Assembly (NCBI GenBank): GCA_026391855.1
Contig: JAPLDE010000040.1
Location: 1-58,169, forward strand
Direction of reading: 5' to 3'
Source: Bacteroidota bacterium
GTDB lineage: Bacteria; Bacteroidota; Bacteroidia; Bacteroidales; CAIXZF01
DNA length: 58,169 nt
This document shows, piece by piece, positions 1 to 7,979 of this stretch (positions within the stretch are counted from its first letter, which is position 1; each line of letters opens with the position of its first letter). The notes below the pieces were generated by a model, which had not been told where the DNA came from, did not search any database, and saw nothing but the letters and a program-made list of their open reading frames with translations. Made by a program: the position numbers and the translations under genes.

Positions 1-1374
1 ATAAATGAGTTGTCTTCTGCATTGGATATTGATGCCAATTTAGCAAACCTCCTTGTTCAAAGGGGGATTTATTCTTTTGAAGAGGCTAAGTCTTTTTTCA
101 GACCAAGCCTGAGTTCGCTCCATGACCCCTTCCTGATGAAGGACATGGATAAGGCCATCGAAAGGATCAGGCAAGCCATCGAACGACAGGAGAGGATCAT
201 GATCTATGGGGATTATGATGTTGACGGAACAACCGCTGTTGCCTTGGTGTATACCTACCTGAAGGGATTCTACCCGAATATTGACTATTATATTCCTAAC
301 CGTTACAACGAAGGTTACGGCATTTCCTATAAAGGCATTGATTATGCCCATGAAACTGGGTGTAAGCTATTGCTGGCCCTTGACTGCGGTATCAAAGCGA
401 TTGAAAAAGCGGAATATGCCACCTCCAAAGGGGTGGATATGATCATTGGCGACCATCACCGGCCGGGAGATGAACTACCCAATGCCAGTGCAGTGCTCGA
501 CCCCAAAAGAAACGACTGCGAATACCCGTATAAAGAACTCTCCGGTTGCGGAATCGGTTTTAAACTCTGCCAGGCCTTTGCCCAAACAATGGGCACTCCG
601 TTCAAATCCCTGGAACAATACCTCGACCTGGTAGTAGTCAGCATTGCTTCCGATATCGTCCCGATCACCGGAGAAAACCGGATTTTAGCCTATTATGGTC
701 TGAAACTGCTTAACTCCCGTCCCCGACCCGGTCTTGAAGCTATCCTGCTCTTCAGCAATATCCGACGGAAAGACCTTTTCGCTTCCGCCGGTTCGGCTAA
801 AAGCCTTTTCACCAAAGAACTGACCATCAGCGACCTGGTCTTCCTGGTAGGCCCCCGTATCAATGCCGCAGGACGTATTGAAAGCGGTAAAAGTTCAGTC
901 GAACTGCTTATCGCCAAAGATCTCCCTACTGCTGTTACTGTTGCCGAACAAATCAACAAAAACAATACAGAAAGAAAAAACCTCGACAACCTGATCACCC
1001 AGCAGGCCCTGGATATGATAAAATCGGACAAAGAACAGTCCAAGCTCAAAACCACGGTTGTCTACTACCCCGAATGGCATAAAGGAGTGATCGGCATTGT
1101 CGCCTCCCGGCTCACCGAATACTATTACAGGCCAACCATCGTCCTCTCCAAATCAAATGAACTGATCACCGGATCAGCCAGGTCGGTTAAAGATTTCGAT
1201 ATCTACGATGCCATCGATGCCTGTTCCGGGTTACTGGAACACTTCGGCGGACATAAATACGCAGCCGGACTTTCGCTGAAACCTGAAAATTTTGAAGCAT
1301 TCCGGCAGAAATTTGAAGAAATCGTTTCGTTGACGATCACAGAAGAAATATATATTGCTGACCCCCGAAATTGA
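1..1374 (+). CDS. recJ: RecJ single-stranded-DNA exonuclease, N-terminal and catalytic part (5' partial, frameshifted)
   Basis: This is a 5'-3' single-strand-specific exonuclease of the DHH phosphoesterase superfamily, used in recombination and mismatch repair in the cytoplasm. The open frame runs back to base 1 without a stop, so a few N-terminal codons lie outside the window. Visible motifs are GDYDVDGTTA (DHH motif I), GDHHRPG (DHH), NAAGRIESG and, near the end, FGGHKYAAGL of the DHHA1 domain. The frame ends early at TGA 1372-1374 in the peptide IADPRN. The rest of the protein continues in the next frame (1355-1723). Removing one C from the run at 1362-1366 would restore a smooth reading, ADPEIEID. 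The gene therefore looks whole apart from one indel. The identification is firm; whether the indel is real is open. Confidence 0.93.
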   Translation: MNELSSALDIDANLANLLVQRGIYSFEEAKSFFRPSLSSLHDPFLMKDMDKAIERIRQAIERQERIMIYGDYDVDGTTAVALVYTYLKGFYPNIDYYIPNRYNEGYGISYKGIDYAHETGCKLLLALDCGIKAIEKAEYATSKGVDMIIGDHHRPGDELPNASAVLDPKRNDCEYPYKELSGCGIGFKLCQAFAQTMGTPFKSLEQYLDLVVVSIASDIVPITGENRILAYYGLKLLNSRPRPGLEAILLFSNIRRKDLFASAGSAKSLFTKELTISDLVFLVGPRINAAGRIESGKSSVELLIAKDLPTAVTVAEQINKNNTERKNLDNLITQQALDMIKSDKEQSKLKTTVVYYPEWHKGVIGIVASRLTEYYYRPTIVLSKSNELITGSARSVKDFDIYDAIDACSGLLEHFGGHKYAAGLSLKPENFEAFRQKFEEIVSLTITEEIYIADPRN

Positions 1375-1723
1375 GATCGATTCAAAGATCAACCTCAAGG
1401 ATATCAATTCGAAATTCTACCGGATACTGAAGCAATTTGCACCATTTGGACCAGGTAACATGTCACCCGTTTTTGAAACCAACGGGGTGATTGATACCGG
1501 TCATGCCCGGGTGGTGGGCAATAACCATCTTAAACTTACCGTCGTTCATCCGGATATCTCCGGATTCCCGTTACCGGCCATTGCCTTCCAGCAGGGACAC
1601 TATCTCGACCTGGTCAAATCCGGAGCAAGATTTAAAATATGCTTCCATATCGAAGAAAATGAATGGAACGGAACAACTTCCCTTCAACTGAATATCAAAG
1701 ATATGCGGCCGGATGATCCCTGA
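1355..1723 (+). CDS. recJ: RecJ C-terminal OB-fold part (continuation after frameshift)
   Basis: This is the C-terminal remainder of the RecJ gene, in the +1 frame relative to the preceding segment. It encodes the oligonucleotide-binding domain, with the conserved stretch RILKQFAPFGPGNMSPVF followed by the beta-strand-rich end typical of RecJ. The region before this frame (about 1348-1367) contains an AT dinucleotide run and a C5 run, both prone to slippage or miscalling. It is unlikely to be a separate gene: the only start would be TTG 1355, and the sequence begins in mid-domain. It ends 10 bases before the convergent exporter gene. A short inverted repeat (CCGGAT/ATCCGG, 1709-1728) spans the stop codon but has no T-tract. 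Confidence 0.88.
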   Translation: MLTPEIEIDSKINLKDINSKFYRILKQFAPFGPGNMSPVFETNGVIDTGHARVVGNNHLKLTVVHPDISGFPLPAIAFQQGHYLDLVKSGARFKICFHIEENEWNGTTSLQLNIKDMRPDDP

Positions 1724-1733
1724 TCCGGAGCTC

Positions 1734-2369
1734 TTAACTAAGTCCTGCAAAATTAATCAATACCCTGATAATCAGAACTATACCGAAAATTATCAGGGTG
1801 AGACCCACCAAATGATTAATGGTTGCCAGGACCTTAGGATTCAGGTATTGTTTGATCTTATGGGAGATAAAGCATTTTAGGAAATCGGTCGAAAAAGTAG
1901 TCACCAGTATCCCGGTAAAGAAAAGATAAATAGAAGTGGTATTTACGCCAAAGTTGGAAGTAACTCCTACCACTACTCCCATCCAGAAAATCCAGATGAA
2001 GGGGTTGGCAAAATTCAGGAAGAATCCCTTTAAAATATAAGTGATGGGTCCTGGTTTATTGACCTGCTGGATAAATTCCCCGTTCAGGTGGACTTTTCTC
2101 CTGAACGTCACAATTCCGTAAATGATAAGGATAGTACCCCCTATCATTCCGAAAACCAGTGAGTTCTGGCCTTCATATATGATTTGTGACGCCCCTAAAT
2201 AGCATAACAGGAGTAAAACTGCATCACTAAAAAAGATGCCCAGGGCAAGCAGCAATCCCGAATACAAACCCCTGTAAACACTTGTCTGGATGAGGGAAAA
2301 AAAAGCCGGGCCCATTAAAACGGCGATGGTAAAACCAATAACAATACCTTCAAGTAAAGGATGAAACAT
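1734..2369 (-). CDS. LysE/RhtB-family amino-acid exporter-like protein
   Basis: This is a 211-residue integral membrane protein of the LysE/RhtB superfamily, whose characterised members export amino acids or related small molecules. About six hydrophobic segments are visible. The N-terminal signature GFTIAVLMGPAFFSLIQTSV matches the family's conserved first helix and its GP motif. The second segment (LLALGIFFSDAVLLLLCYLG) carries the acidic residue usual in this family. The length is normal. The start codon ATG is at 2369; no clear ribosome binding site precedes it. It lies 11 bases downstream of the GH3-family gene on the same strand, so the two are probably co-transcribed. The substrate cannot be told from sequence. 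Confidence 0.86.
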   Translation of the reverse strand: MFHPLLEGIVIGFTIAVLMGPAFFSLIQTSVYRGLYSGLLLALGIFFSDAVLLLLCYLGASQIIYEGQNSLVFGMIGGTILIIYGIVTFRRKVHLNGEFIQQVNKPGPITYILKGFFLNFANPFIWIFWMGVVVGVTSNFGVNTTSIYLFFTGILVTTFSTDFLKCFISHKIKQYLNPKVLATINHLVGLTLIIFGIVLIIRVLINFAGLS

Positions 2370-2380
2370 CGTAATGGAGA

Positions 2381-3919
2381 CTATTTAACAGTTTTAAGAT
2401 ATGCTTCCCATTCAAGATATAAATCGTTCTTAATCACCCTGGGAAATTTATGCTGGCCCCCTTCTTTCTTTTTCAGCTTCATCCAGTCATAAAAAACCTT
2501 GCACGGATATACTTCTAATATTATGTCTTTAATTGCGGCAATTCGTTCTACCCGGTAATCATCGTTCAGCACTTTCAGGTTCTCATCTATCCTTCTCCTG
2601 ATCTCCTCAAAATCAACCTTATCATCGGTTCCGATAAACCACTTATGGGCAAACATCGTTTCATAGCGGATTCCGGCCACGGTAAACTCCCGTATTTCTA
2701 TATTCAGCTGTTGTTCAAGCATTTCGATGGCCCGGTTCATATTCTCCTGCGATAAATGTTCACCGCAGAGATTAAGGAAATGCTTTGTCCGGCCGGTGAT
2801 ACAAATTTCATTGAGTTCGAGGGAGGTGAATTTTATCGTATCACCGATCAGATATCTCCAGGCGCCTGAACAGGAACTGATCAGCAGGGCATATTCCTGG
2901 TTGGTTTTTACCTGTTTAAGGGTGAGGGCCTCAGGTTTTTCAACCAGGTTGCCATTCCCGTCAAAGTTGGTATTGTTGAATGGAACAAATTCATAGAAAA
3001 GGCCATTGTCGAGTACCAGTTCCATGGCATCGGTATCGGGCCGGCTCTGGTAGGCAATAAACCCTTCCGAGGCCAGGTAGGTTTCCATATAGGTAAGCGG
3101 CCTCGCCAGCAGTTTCTCAAAACCCCTGACATAAGGACCGAAAGAGACCCCGCCATGAACATATACGGAGAGATTGGGCCATATATCGTGGATGGTGCTG
3201 AGCTGGTAACGGTCGATGATCTTTTCCATCAGCACCTGCAACCAGGCAGGCACCCCGCAGATCACCCCGATATCCCACTCCGGTGCTTTTCTGATGATCT
3301 CTTCCAGTTTGGTGTTCCAGTTCCTTTCCCTTGAGATCCTTTTACCCGGTTTATAGAAATGTTCGAACCAGAAGGGAAGATTCCCGGCAGTGATGCCCGA
3401 CAGATCACCTTCAAAAAAAGTACCGTTAAAATGAAGATGGGTTGATCCACCCAACATGAGTATTCCTTTTTCAAAAAATTCTACCGGGAAGTCATATTTT
3501 GAAAGAGACAGCAGCTGGCGGATACTCGTTTTTTTTATGGCCCTCACCATATCGCTGGTTACCGGGATTTGCTTGCTTGAAGCCTCGGAGGTTCCCGAAC
3601 TCAACGCGAAGTACTTGGTCTTGGTCGGCCAGCAAACATACGCCTCACCATTCAATGAACGGTACCACCATTTTTTATAAATGGAGTTGTAATCAAATAC
3701 CGGCACTGTTGACTGGAAGGTAGTAACAATGTCGTGATGCTTCAGCTGATCTACAAATCCGTAATACTCTCCGAATGAAGTAAACTGGGCCTTTTTCAAT
3801 AACTTTCTAAGGACTTTCACCTGCTGCTGATACCCGTCCTGTCGGCGGGCGATCTCCAGGTTAGGCATTTTCCCCCTTAATTCGATGGCTGTCTTTATGA
3901 TGGATCCTAATAAAGGCAT
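2381..3919 (-). CDS. GH3-family acyl-adenylating protein
   Basis: This 512-residue protein belongs to the GH3 (auxin-responsive promoter) family, known in plants for ATP-dependent conjugation of amino acids to hormones and widespread with unknown function in Bacteroidota. The family pattern is present: an N-terminal helical part (KLLKKAQFTSFGEYYGF), the adenylation-type stretch YFALSSGTSEASSKQIPVT near residue 105, YVHGGVSFGPY in the middle, and a C-terminal acyl-acid-amido synthetase-like lobe with ITGRTKHFLNLCGEHLS. Length is normal and the start at 3919 fits the usual N-terminus. The small exporter gene follows 11 bases downstream, so export of a conjugated or related small molecule is possible, but that is inference. 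Confidence 0.87.
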   Translation of the reverse strand: MPLLGSIIKTAIELRGKMPNLEIARRQDGYQQQVKVLRKLLKKAQFTSFGEYYGFVDQLKHHDIVTTFQSTVPVFDYNSIYKKWWYRSLNGEAYVCWPTKTKYFALSSGTSEASSKQIPVTSDMVRAIKKTSIRQLLSLSKYDFPVEFFEKGILMLGGSTHLHFNGTFFEGDLSGITAGNLPFWFEHFYKPGKRISRERNWNTKLEEIIRKAPEWDIGVICGVPAWLQVLMEKIIDRYQLSTIHDIWPNLSVYVHGGVSFGPYVRGFEKLLARPLTYMETYLASEGFIAYQSRPDTDAMELVLDNGLFYEFVPFNNTNFDGNGNLVEKPEALTLKQVKTNQEYALLISSCSGAWRYLIGDTIKFTSLELNEICITGRTKHFLNLCGEHLSQENMNRAIEMLEQQLNIEIREFTVAGIRYETMFAHKWFIGTDDKVDFEEIRRRIDENLKVLNDDYRVERIAAIKDIILEVYPCKVFYDWMKLKKKEGGQHKFPRVIKNDLYLEWEAYLKTVK

Positions 3920-3989
3920 GTGCGTTTAGTTAAAACGTTGCTAAATTAAAAAATTATTTGGTACTTTTATCCTTGGCAAAACCTTCTAT

Positions 3990-5096
3990 ATGAGAGTCTT
4001 TAGATATATTATCCGTATTGTTCTTTTTCTGATAGGTATTGCTGCGCTCATTTCTGCCAGTATCCTGGGTTACCTTACCATCACCGATTTTCGTCCAAAG
4101 TCACTTGAACTATTGCCAATTAAAGGTATTTCGCGGATTTATGCAGATCCCACCAGGGAGATAAACCTGCTTATCTGGAATATTGGATATGCAGGGTTGG
4201 GCAAGGATATGGATTTCTTTTATGATGGAGGGACAAGGGTGAGGCCATCCCTGGAACAATATCAAAGTTACCTGAATGGCATTTATAACTTTATTTCAAA
4301 ATCAGACACCATTGATTTTATCCTCTTACAAGAGGTCGATATTGATGCAAAAAGGAGTTATTTTATCAACCAGGTTGATCTGATGACCAAGAATATGGAG
4401 GGGTTTGAATATTCATTTGCAAAAAACTATGATGTTAAATTCGTTCCTTTTCCCATTTTCGCCCCCATGGCCAGGGTGACAGCCGGTTTGATGACTATGA
4501 CCCGTTTTCTTCCTTCTGCCGCTGAGCGGCTGGCTTCTTCGGTAAATTTCTCCTGGCCCAAACGGGTATTCTTTCTCGACCGTTGTTTATTGCTCATGCG
4601 GTTTCCGATGGCCCGGGGGAAACAATTAGTGGTTATTAATCTTCACCAATCAGCCTGGGAGGATGGAGCCCTGCTCAGGAAAGCAGAGATGGAACTGCTC
4701 AGGGAAACCATGATGTATGAGTATTCAGTGGGCCATTATGTTATTGCCGGTGGAGACTGGAACCTGAATCCACCTGAATTTCAGCCCGGAGCCATTAAAA
4801 CCGGCGACAAGGTAAGATCGTTGGGGGCTACCGGTAAGGGGGGCGGTTTTCCGCCGGAATGGCAATGGACCTACGACATGGGAAAGCCGACTAACCGGGA
4901 TGTTGACAAACCCTATAAGCGCGGCAATACATCAACCACTATCAGTGATTACTTCCTGGTCTCACCTAATATCCGGGTGGAAGAAATAACGACTATTTAC
5001 AACGGTTTTGCCTTTTCAGACCATCACCCGGTTTATTTAAGGGTTAAGCTATTAACTGACAGTATGTTAAATGCCAAGCCTATTCCTCGTCCATAA
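3990..5096 (+). CDS. Endonuclease/exonuclease/phosphatase family protein, membrane-anchored
   Basis: This 368-residue protein has the endonuclease/exonuclease/phosphatase fold (the DNase I / inositol-phosphatase / sphingomyelinase superfamily). The N-terminus has one hydrophobic segment (about residues 5-30, FRYIIRIVLFLIGIAALISA), so it is probably membrane-tethered with the catalytic domain outside the cytoplasm. Catalytic-type motifs are in order: NLLIWNIGYAG, LLQEVDID (metal-binding Glu), GGDWNLNP and FSDHHPVYL (the terminal Asp-His pair). Specificity (nuclease, phosphodiesterase or lipid phosphatase) cannot be decided. The 3' end overlaps the convergent hemW gene by 17 bases. Confidence 0.85.
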   Translation: MRVFRYIIRIVLFLIGIAALISASILGYLTITDFRPKSLELLPIKGISRIYADPTREINLLIWNIGYAGLGKDMDFFYDGGTRVRPSLEQYQSYLNGIYNFISKSDTIDFILLQEVDIDAKRSYFINQVDLMTKNMEGFEYSFAKNYDVKFVPFPIFAPMARVTAGLMTMTRFLPSAAERLASSVNFSWPKRVFFLDRCLLLMRFPMARGKQLVVINLHQSAWEDGALLRKAEMELLRETMMYEYSVGHYVIAGGDWNLNPPEFQPGAIKTGDKVRSLGATGKGGGFPPEWQWTYDMGKPTNRDVDKPYKRGNTSTTISDYFLVSPNIRVEEITTIYNGFAFSDHHPVYLRVKLLTDSMLNAKPIPRP

Positions 5097-6213
5097 ACAG
5101 GTCTGCAATGATACGGTCGGCTATAAGCCACCCATTTATTGTTAATTTCAGGAAATCACCCCCTCTTACCGCATGGCCTGATTGTACATACGGAACGGCC
5201 TGCATCAGGAGATATTCCATGGCTGATGTTCCGCATGAAACTTCCAGCTTGTTTAGATCAACACCCCATACTGTACGCAGGCCGGTCATCACACTTTCCT
5301 GGTAACGCGTATGCGGGGTAATCTCTTCCTTTTCACAGGGGACGATCCCCTGGCCAACGGACTCAATATAGCTGGTCAGCGAAGCCACGTTCCACTGACG
5401 TGATTTCCCGTTAAACGAATGGGCGGACGGACCGAGCCCGAGGTAAGATTTTCCCTGCCAGTAAGACAGGTTATGTTGAGAAAAATGTCCTTCTTTCCCA
5501 AGATTTGAAATTTCATAGGGAACATAACCCCAGGCCGCGGCTTTCTCCATCAGATAATAGAATTGGCTGATCCCTGCCTCTTCCTCGGGAGCGGGCAGCT
5601 TGCCGTTGCGTATCAAATGGTTCAGAGCGGTACGCGGTTCAACGGTAAGCCAGTAAGCCGACAAATGAGGGAGCCCAAAACCTTTAAAAACATCCAGGTT
5701 GTGCTTCCAGCCTGCTTCATCCAGGGTAGGGATCCCATAGATCAGGTCGATGGAAACATTCGTCAACCCTGCTTCCATTATCCATTCAATGGCCTGAATG
5801 GCCCTGTTGCTGTCGTGGTTTCTGTGGAGGTAGGCAAGGTCGGCATCCCTGAACGACTGTACCCCTAAACTGATCCTGTTGACCCCGGCCTGTCGAAGCA
5901 AATCTGCGGTTTCCTGACGGATGTCATCCGGATTTGCCTCCATGGTCACTTCAGCGTCAGAAGTCAGAGAAAAAACGGATCTGATCCGCTCCAACAGCAG
6001 GAAAATTTCTTCCGGATCAAGCATGGAGGGAGTTCCGCCTCCGAAATACAACGTAGCAACTTCCTCTCCCTCAAGATAATAACGCTGAAGGTCAATCTCC
6101 TTCAGCAAGGCATCCAGGAAGGGTTTCCTGTTTTTCTGACTCGCCACCGAGAAAAAATTGCAATAGTGACATTTCTGCCTGCAAAAAGGAATATGAATAT
6201 ACAAACCTGCCAT
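5080..6213 (-). CDS. hemW: HemW-type radical SAM heme chaperone
   Basis: This 377-residue radical S-adenosylmethionine enzyme of the HemN/HemW family is now viewed as a heme chaperone rather than a coproporphyrinogen oxidase. The cluster motif is CRQKCHYCNFFS at residues 11-22. It is followed by LYFGGGTPSML (SAM-binding GGTP), EANPDDI, RISLGVQSF and DLIYGIP, which are hallmark HemW stretches. Length and motif order match HemW; oxygen-independent HemN is longer and has an extra N-terminal region. The extra cysteine of HemN's motif is replaced by Phe-Phe after CHYC, again favouring HemW. The start ATG at 6213 puts the YIHIPFC motif at the standard distance from the N-terminus. Confidence 0.92.
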   Translation of the reverse strand: MAGLYIHIPFCRQKCHYCNFFSVASQKNRKPFLDALLKEIDLQRYYLEGEEVATLYFGGGTPSMLDPEEIFLLLERIRSVFSLTSDAEVTMEANPDDIRQETADLLRQAGVNRISLGVQSFRDADLAYLHRNHDSNRAIQAIEWIMEAGLTNVSIDLIYGIPTLDEAGWKHNLDVFKGFGLPHLSAYWLTVEPRTALNHLIRNGKLPAPEEEAGISQFYYLMEKAAAWGYVPYEISNLGKEGHFSQHNLSYWQGKSYLGLGPSAHSFNGKSRQWNVASLTSYIESVGQGIVPCEKEEITPHTRYQESVMTGLRTVWGVDLNKLEVSCGTSAMEYLLMQAVPYVQSGHAVRGGDFLKLTINGWLIADRIIADLFMDEE

Positions 6214-6269
6214 ATAACAATGAATGCCGGAAGGTGGTTGAACAAAAGTCCCGTAGTACTTCTCCTTCA

Positions 6270-6293
6270 GGTCGGCCGCGTTATCTGCCGACC
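6270..6293. repeat. 7-bp inverted repeat upstream of hemW
   Basis: GGTCGGC and GCCGACC are separated by ten bases. There is no adjacent T-run on either strand, so an intrinsic terminator is unlikely. It lies 57 bases upstream of the hemW start and could be an operator or a hairpin in its leader; function unknown. Confidence 0.45.
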
Positions 6294-6703
6294 AACCCCG
6301 TTACAAACCTAACGAATTTCTCAAGGGCAGCCATATAAATCTTATGAAGCAGTCTGACCCTGAAGTGACGGGATATGGATTGGGTTCTATACGGAGACGG
6401 TTTAAATAATAAAGGCTTAGAGGACTGACACGGAATTTCTATATTTTTGCCTGTTTGTTCGTGAAGAACCATTAAAATTTAGCAACCGATGGAGAGATCT
6501 TCTACGGATTGAAATTACCCCTGCCCGGATCCGAAAAGGGCAAAGTCAGCTCATTTTTCACTCAGAAATCAAAATAGGAGTAAAAAATTTTAAAATATTT
6601 TTGCCTATGGTAAAACTCTTGTAACCCTTATTAATAAAGGAAAGGGAGAGTTATTAACTCAGCTTATCCCGGATTGTTAACAAAAAAAAATAGCTTCGAT
6701 CAC

Positions 6704-6728
6704 GGATATTTTTGAAATTATGTAATAA
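6704..6728 (+). promoter_or_regulatory. Candidate autoregulatory promoter block in front of the sigma factor gene
   Basis: The sequence GGATATTTT followed by a segment ending TTATGTAATAA abuts the ATG at 6729. It resembles the two better matched blocks at 11333-11372 and 11751-11789 (GGATATTTT, four variable bases, TTTGTGC, A/T, ATTAA), with 9 of 13 positions agreeing in the downstream half and one gap. If it is a promoter, transcription would start almost at the start codon, giving a leaderless or very short-leader message. The similarity is by eye and weaker than that between the other two sites. Confidence 0.4.
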
Positions 6729-7316
6729 ATGTTTTGGAAGAAGGGAAGAATTTATAGTGATGATGACATCGTACAGGGGTTCAGGAATCCTGACCCTAAG
6801 GTGGTGAACTACGTATATTCATCATACTATAAGCTTATTGAAAGTTTTATTTTAAAGCATGGAGGAGCATACGAAGATGTAAAGGATGTTTTTCAGGAAG
6901 GACTTAGTGTTGTTTATCTAAAAGTTCAACAGCAAAACTTTAAACTCAACAGTGCATTTGGAACGTATTTGTTTTCCATCTGCAAGAATCGCTGGTTTTT
7001 TGAATTAAGAAGAAGAAAGTATTCCAGCGAACTCCTGAGCAACTGGGAGCAGGATGAAACGGTTGATGACGGTAAGTCTTTTGCATTTGAGGTAATGCAG
7101 GAAAGAAAAGAGAACCTTTTCAGGAAGCATTACGTGGAGTTGGATGAAGAATGTCAGCAAATTATGAGGTTGTTTCTGAAAAAGATACCTTTTAAAGAAA
7201 TTGCCGAAATAATGGGTTATGATTCTGAAATGAATGCTATTAAAAGAAAAGCCAGATGTAAGGAAATATTAATGAAAAGAATAAAGAATGACCCTGACTT
7301 TACTGAACTTTATTAA
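6729..7316 (+). CDS. Sigma-70 family (ECF-like) RNA polymerase sigma factor
   Basis: This is a 195-residue alternative sigma factor with region 2 (about residues 15-95) and region 4 (about 130-190). Region 2 is seen in YEDVKDVFQEGLSVVYLKV and TYLFSICKNRWFFELRRRK, the -10 recognition helix pattern. Region 4 has the helix-turn-helix stretch CQQIMRLFLKKIPFKEIAEI followed by a basic C-terminus (KRKARCKEILMKRI). The next gene, 12 bases downstream, encodes an anti-sigma-like TPR protein. Its likely targets are the peptide and exporter promoters of this locus, since a related promoter block precedes this gene too. That link is inference from sequence. Confidence 0.9.
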   Translation: MFWKKGRIYSDDDIVQGFRNPDPKVVNYVYSSYYKLIESFILKHGGAYEDVKDVFQEGLSVVYLKVQQQNFKLNSAFGTYLFSICKNRWFFELRRRKYSSELLSNWEQDETVDDGKSFAFEVMQERKENLFRKHYVELDEECQQIMRLFLKKIPFKEIAEIMGYDSEMNAIKRKARCKEILMKRIKNDPDFTELY

Positions 7317-7328
7317 ATAATTATTACC

Positions 7329-7973
7329 ATGGATCGAATTGAAATGCTGGACAGTTACCTGGATGGGAGACTTACAGCTGAAGAATCGCGGAGATTTGAA
7401 GCTTTGCTTAGCAGAGACGAAGATTTGGCAAAAGAGTATCAACTACATCAGGACATGGCGAAAGCGCTCCTTGATGACAAAACCACCGAATTCAAAAAGA
7501 TGCTGGATGATGCCCATAAACATCATGAAAAGCGAGACCGGCGGCCTGTCTTCATAAAGATGGCAGCAGCTATTGCCATATTCCTCACGGGCATGCGTTC
7601 GGATGGCACGAACCAGGACAAACTACTGTCCAAAGCGATGGAGTTGTATCAAAATGCGGATTATCTGACGGCATCCCGTTCTTTTGAAGAACTCCTTAAA
7701 CTGGACCCTGAAAACAACCAGGCGCGTTTTTACCTGGCCATTTCCTATATGGAGAATAAAAGGGAACCGGAAGCGGTGAGATTATTACAGGATATTGTTG
7801 ATACAAGGGATGTTTTCTTTCTTTCCCAGTCAGAATGGTACCTGGGCATCTGCTACCTTCTGCTGGGAAGGAAAGAAGAAGCTATCCTTCCGTTTGACAG
7901 GCTGGCCAGGAAAAAAGGATATTACCAGGAACAATCCAAAGAGATCCTGGAGGAGTTGAACAAAATTAACTAA
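7329..7973 (+). CDS. Anti-sigma-like membrane protein with TPR domain
   Basis: This 214-residue protein has three parts. Residues 1-50 (start MDRIEMLDSYLDGRLTAEES, then a FExxLSRDEDLAKEY-type pattern) resemble the N-terminal domain of Bacteroidota anti-sigma factors, though no zinc-binding cysteines are present. A short hydrophobic segment (about 76-90, FIKMAAAIAIFLTGM) may be a membrane anchor. The C-terminal half holds about three tetratricopeptide repeats (LLKLDPENNQARFYLAISYM, WYLGICYLLLGRKEEAI). It is co-transcribed with the sigma factor gene. The expected role is to hold the sigma factor at the membrane until a signal acts on the TPR part. An intrinsic terminator lies 71 bases past the stop, inside the opposing gene. 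The anti-sigma role is inferred from order and pattern. Confidence 0.72.
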   Translation: MDRIEMLDSYLDGRLTAEESRRFEALLSRDEDLAKEYQLHQDMAKALLDDKTTEFKKMLDDAHKHHEKRDRRPVFIKMAAAIAIFLTGMRSDGTNQDKLLSKAMELYQNADYLTASRSFEELLKLDPENNQARFYLAISYMENKREPEAVRLLQDIVDTRDVFFLSQSEWYLGICYLLLGRKEEAILPFDRLARKKGYYQEQSKEILEELNKIN

Positions 7974-7979
7974 ACTGGC

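Larger units (their letters stand above)
6214..6728. other. 515-base intergenic region, no supported gene
   Basis: This stretch separates hemW from the divergent sigma factor gene. No convincing reading frame was found; a 63-codon minus-strand frame at 6281-6472 resembles nothing. It holds a 7-bp inverted repeat GGTCGGC/GCCGACC (6270-6276 and 6287-6293) without a T-tract, two identical 12-base copies of ATATTTTTGCCT (6441-6452 and 6595-6606), each containing a TAnnTTTG-type -7 box, an AT-rich near-palindrome around CCTTATTAATAAAGG, and the promoter-like block described separately at 6704-6728. A small RNA or long leader is possible but not supported by structure visible by eye. Confidence 0.6.

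Noticed and set aside
1709..1728. Inverted repeat CCGGAT/ATCCGG at the recJ stop as a terminator
   Set aside because: There is no T-tract on either strand and the stem is only 6 bp.
6281..6472. 63-codon minus-strand frame in the intergenic region
   Set aside because: The predicted peptide has no family resemblance, no signal and no clear start context; length is within chance for this composition.
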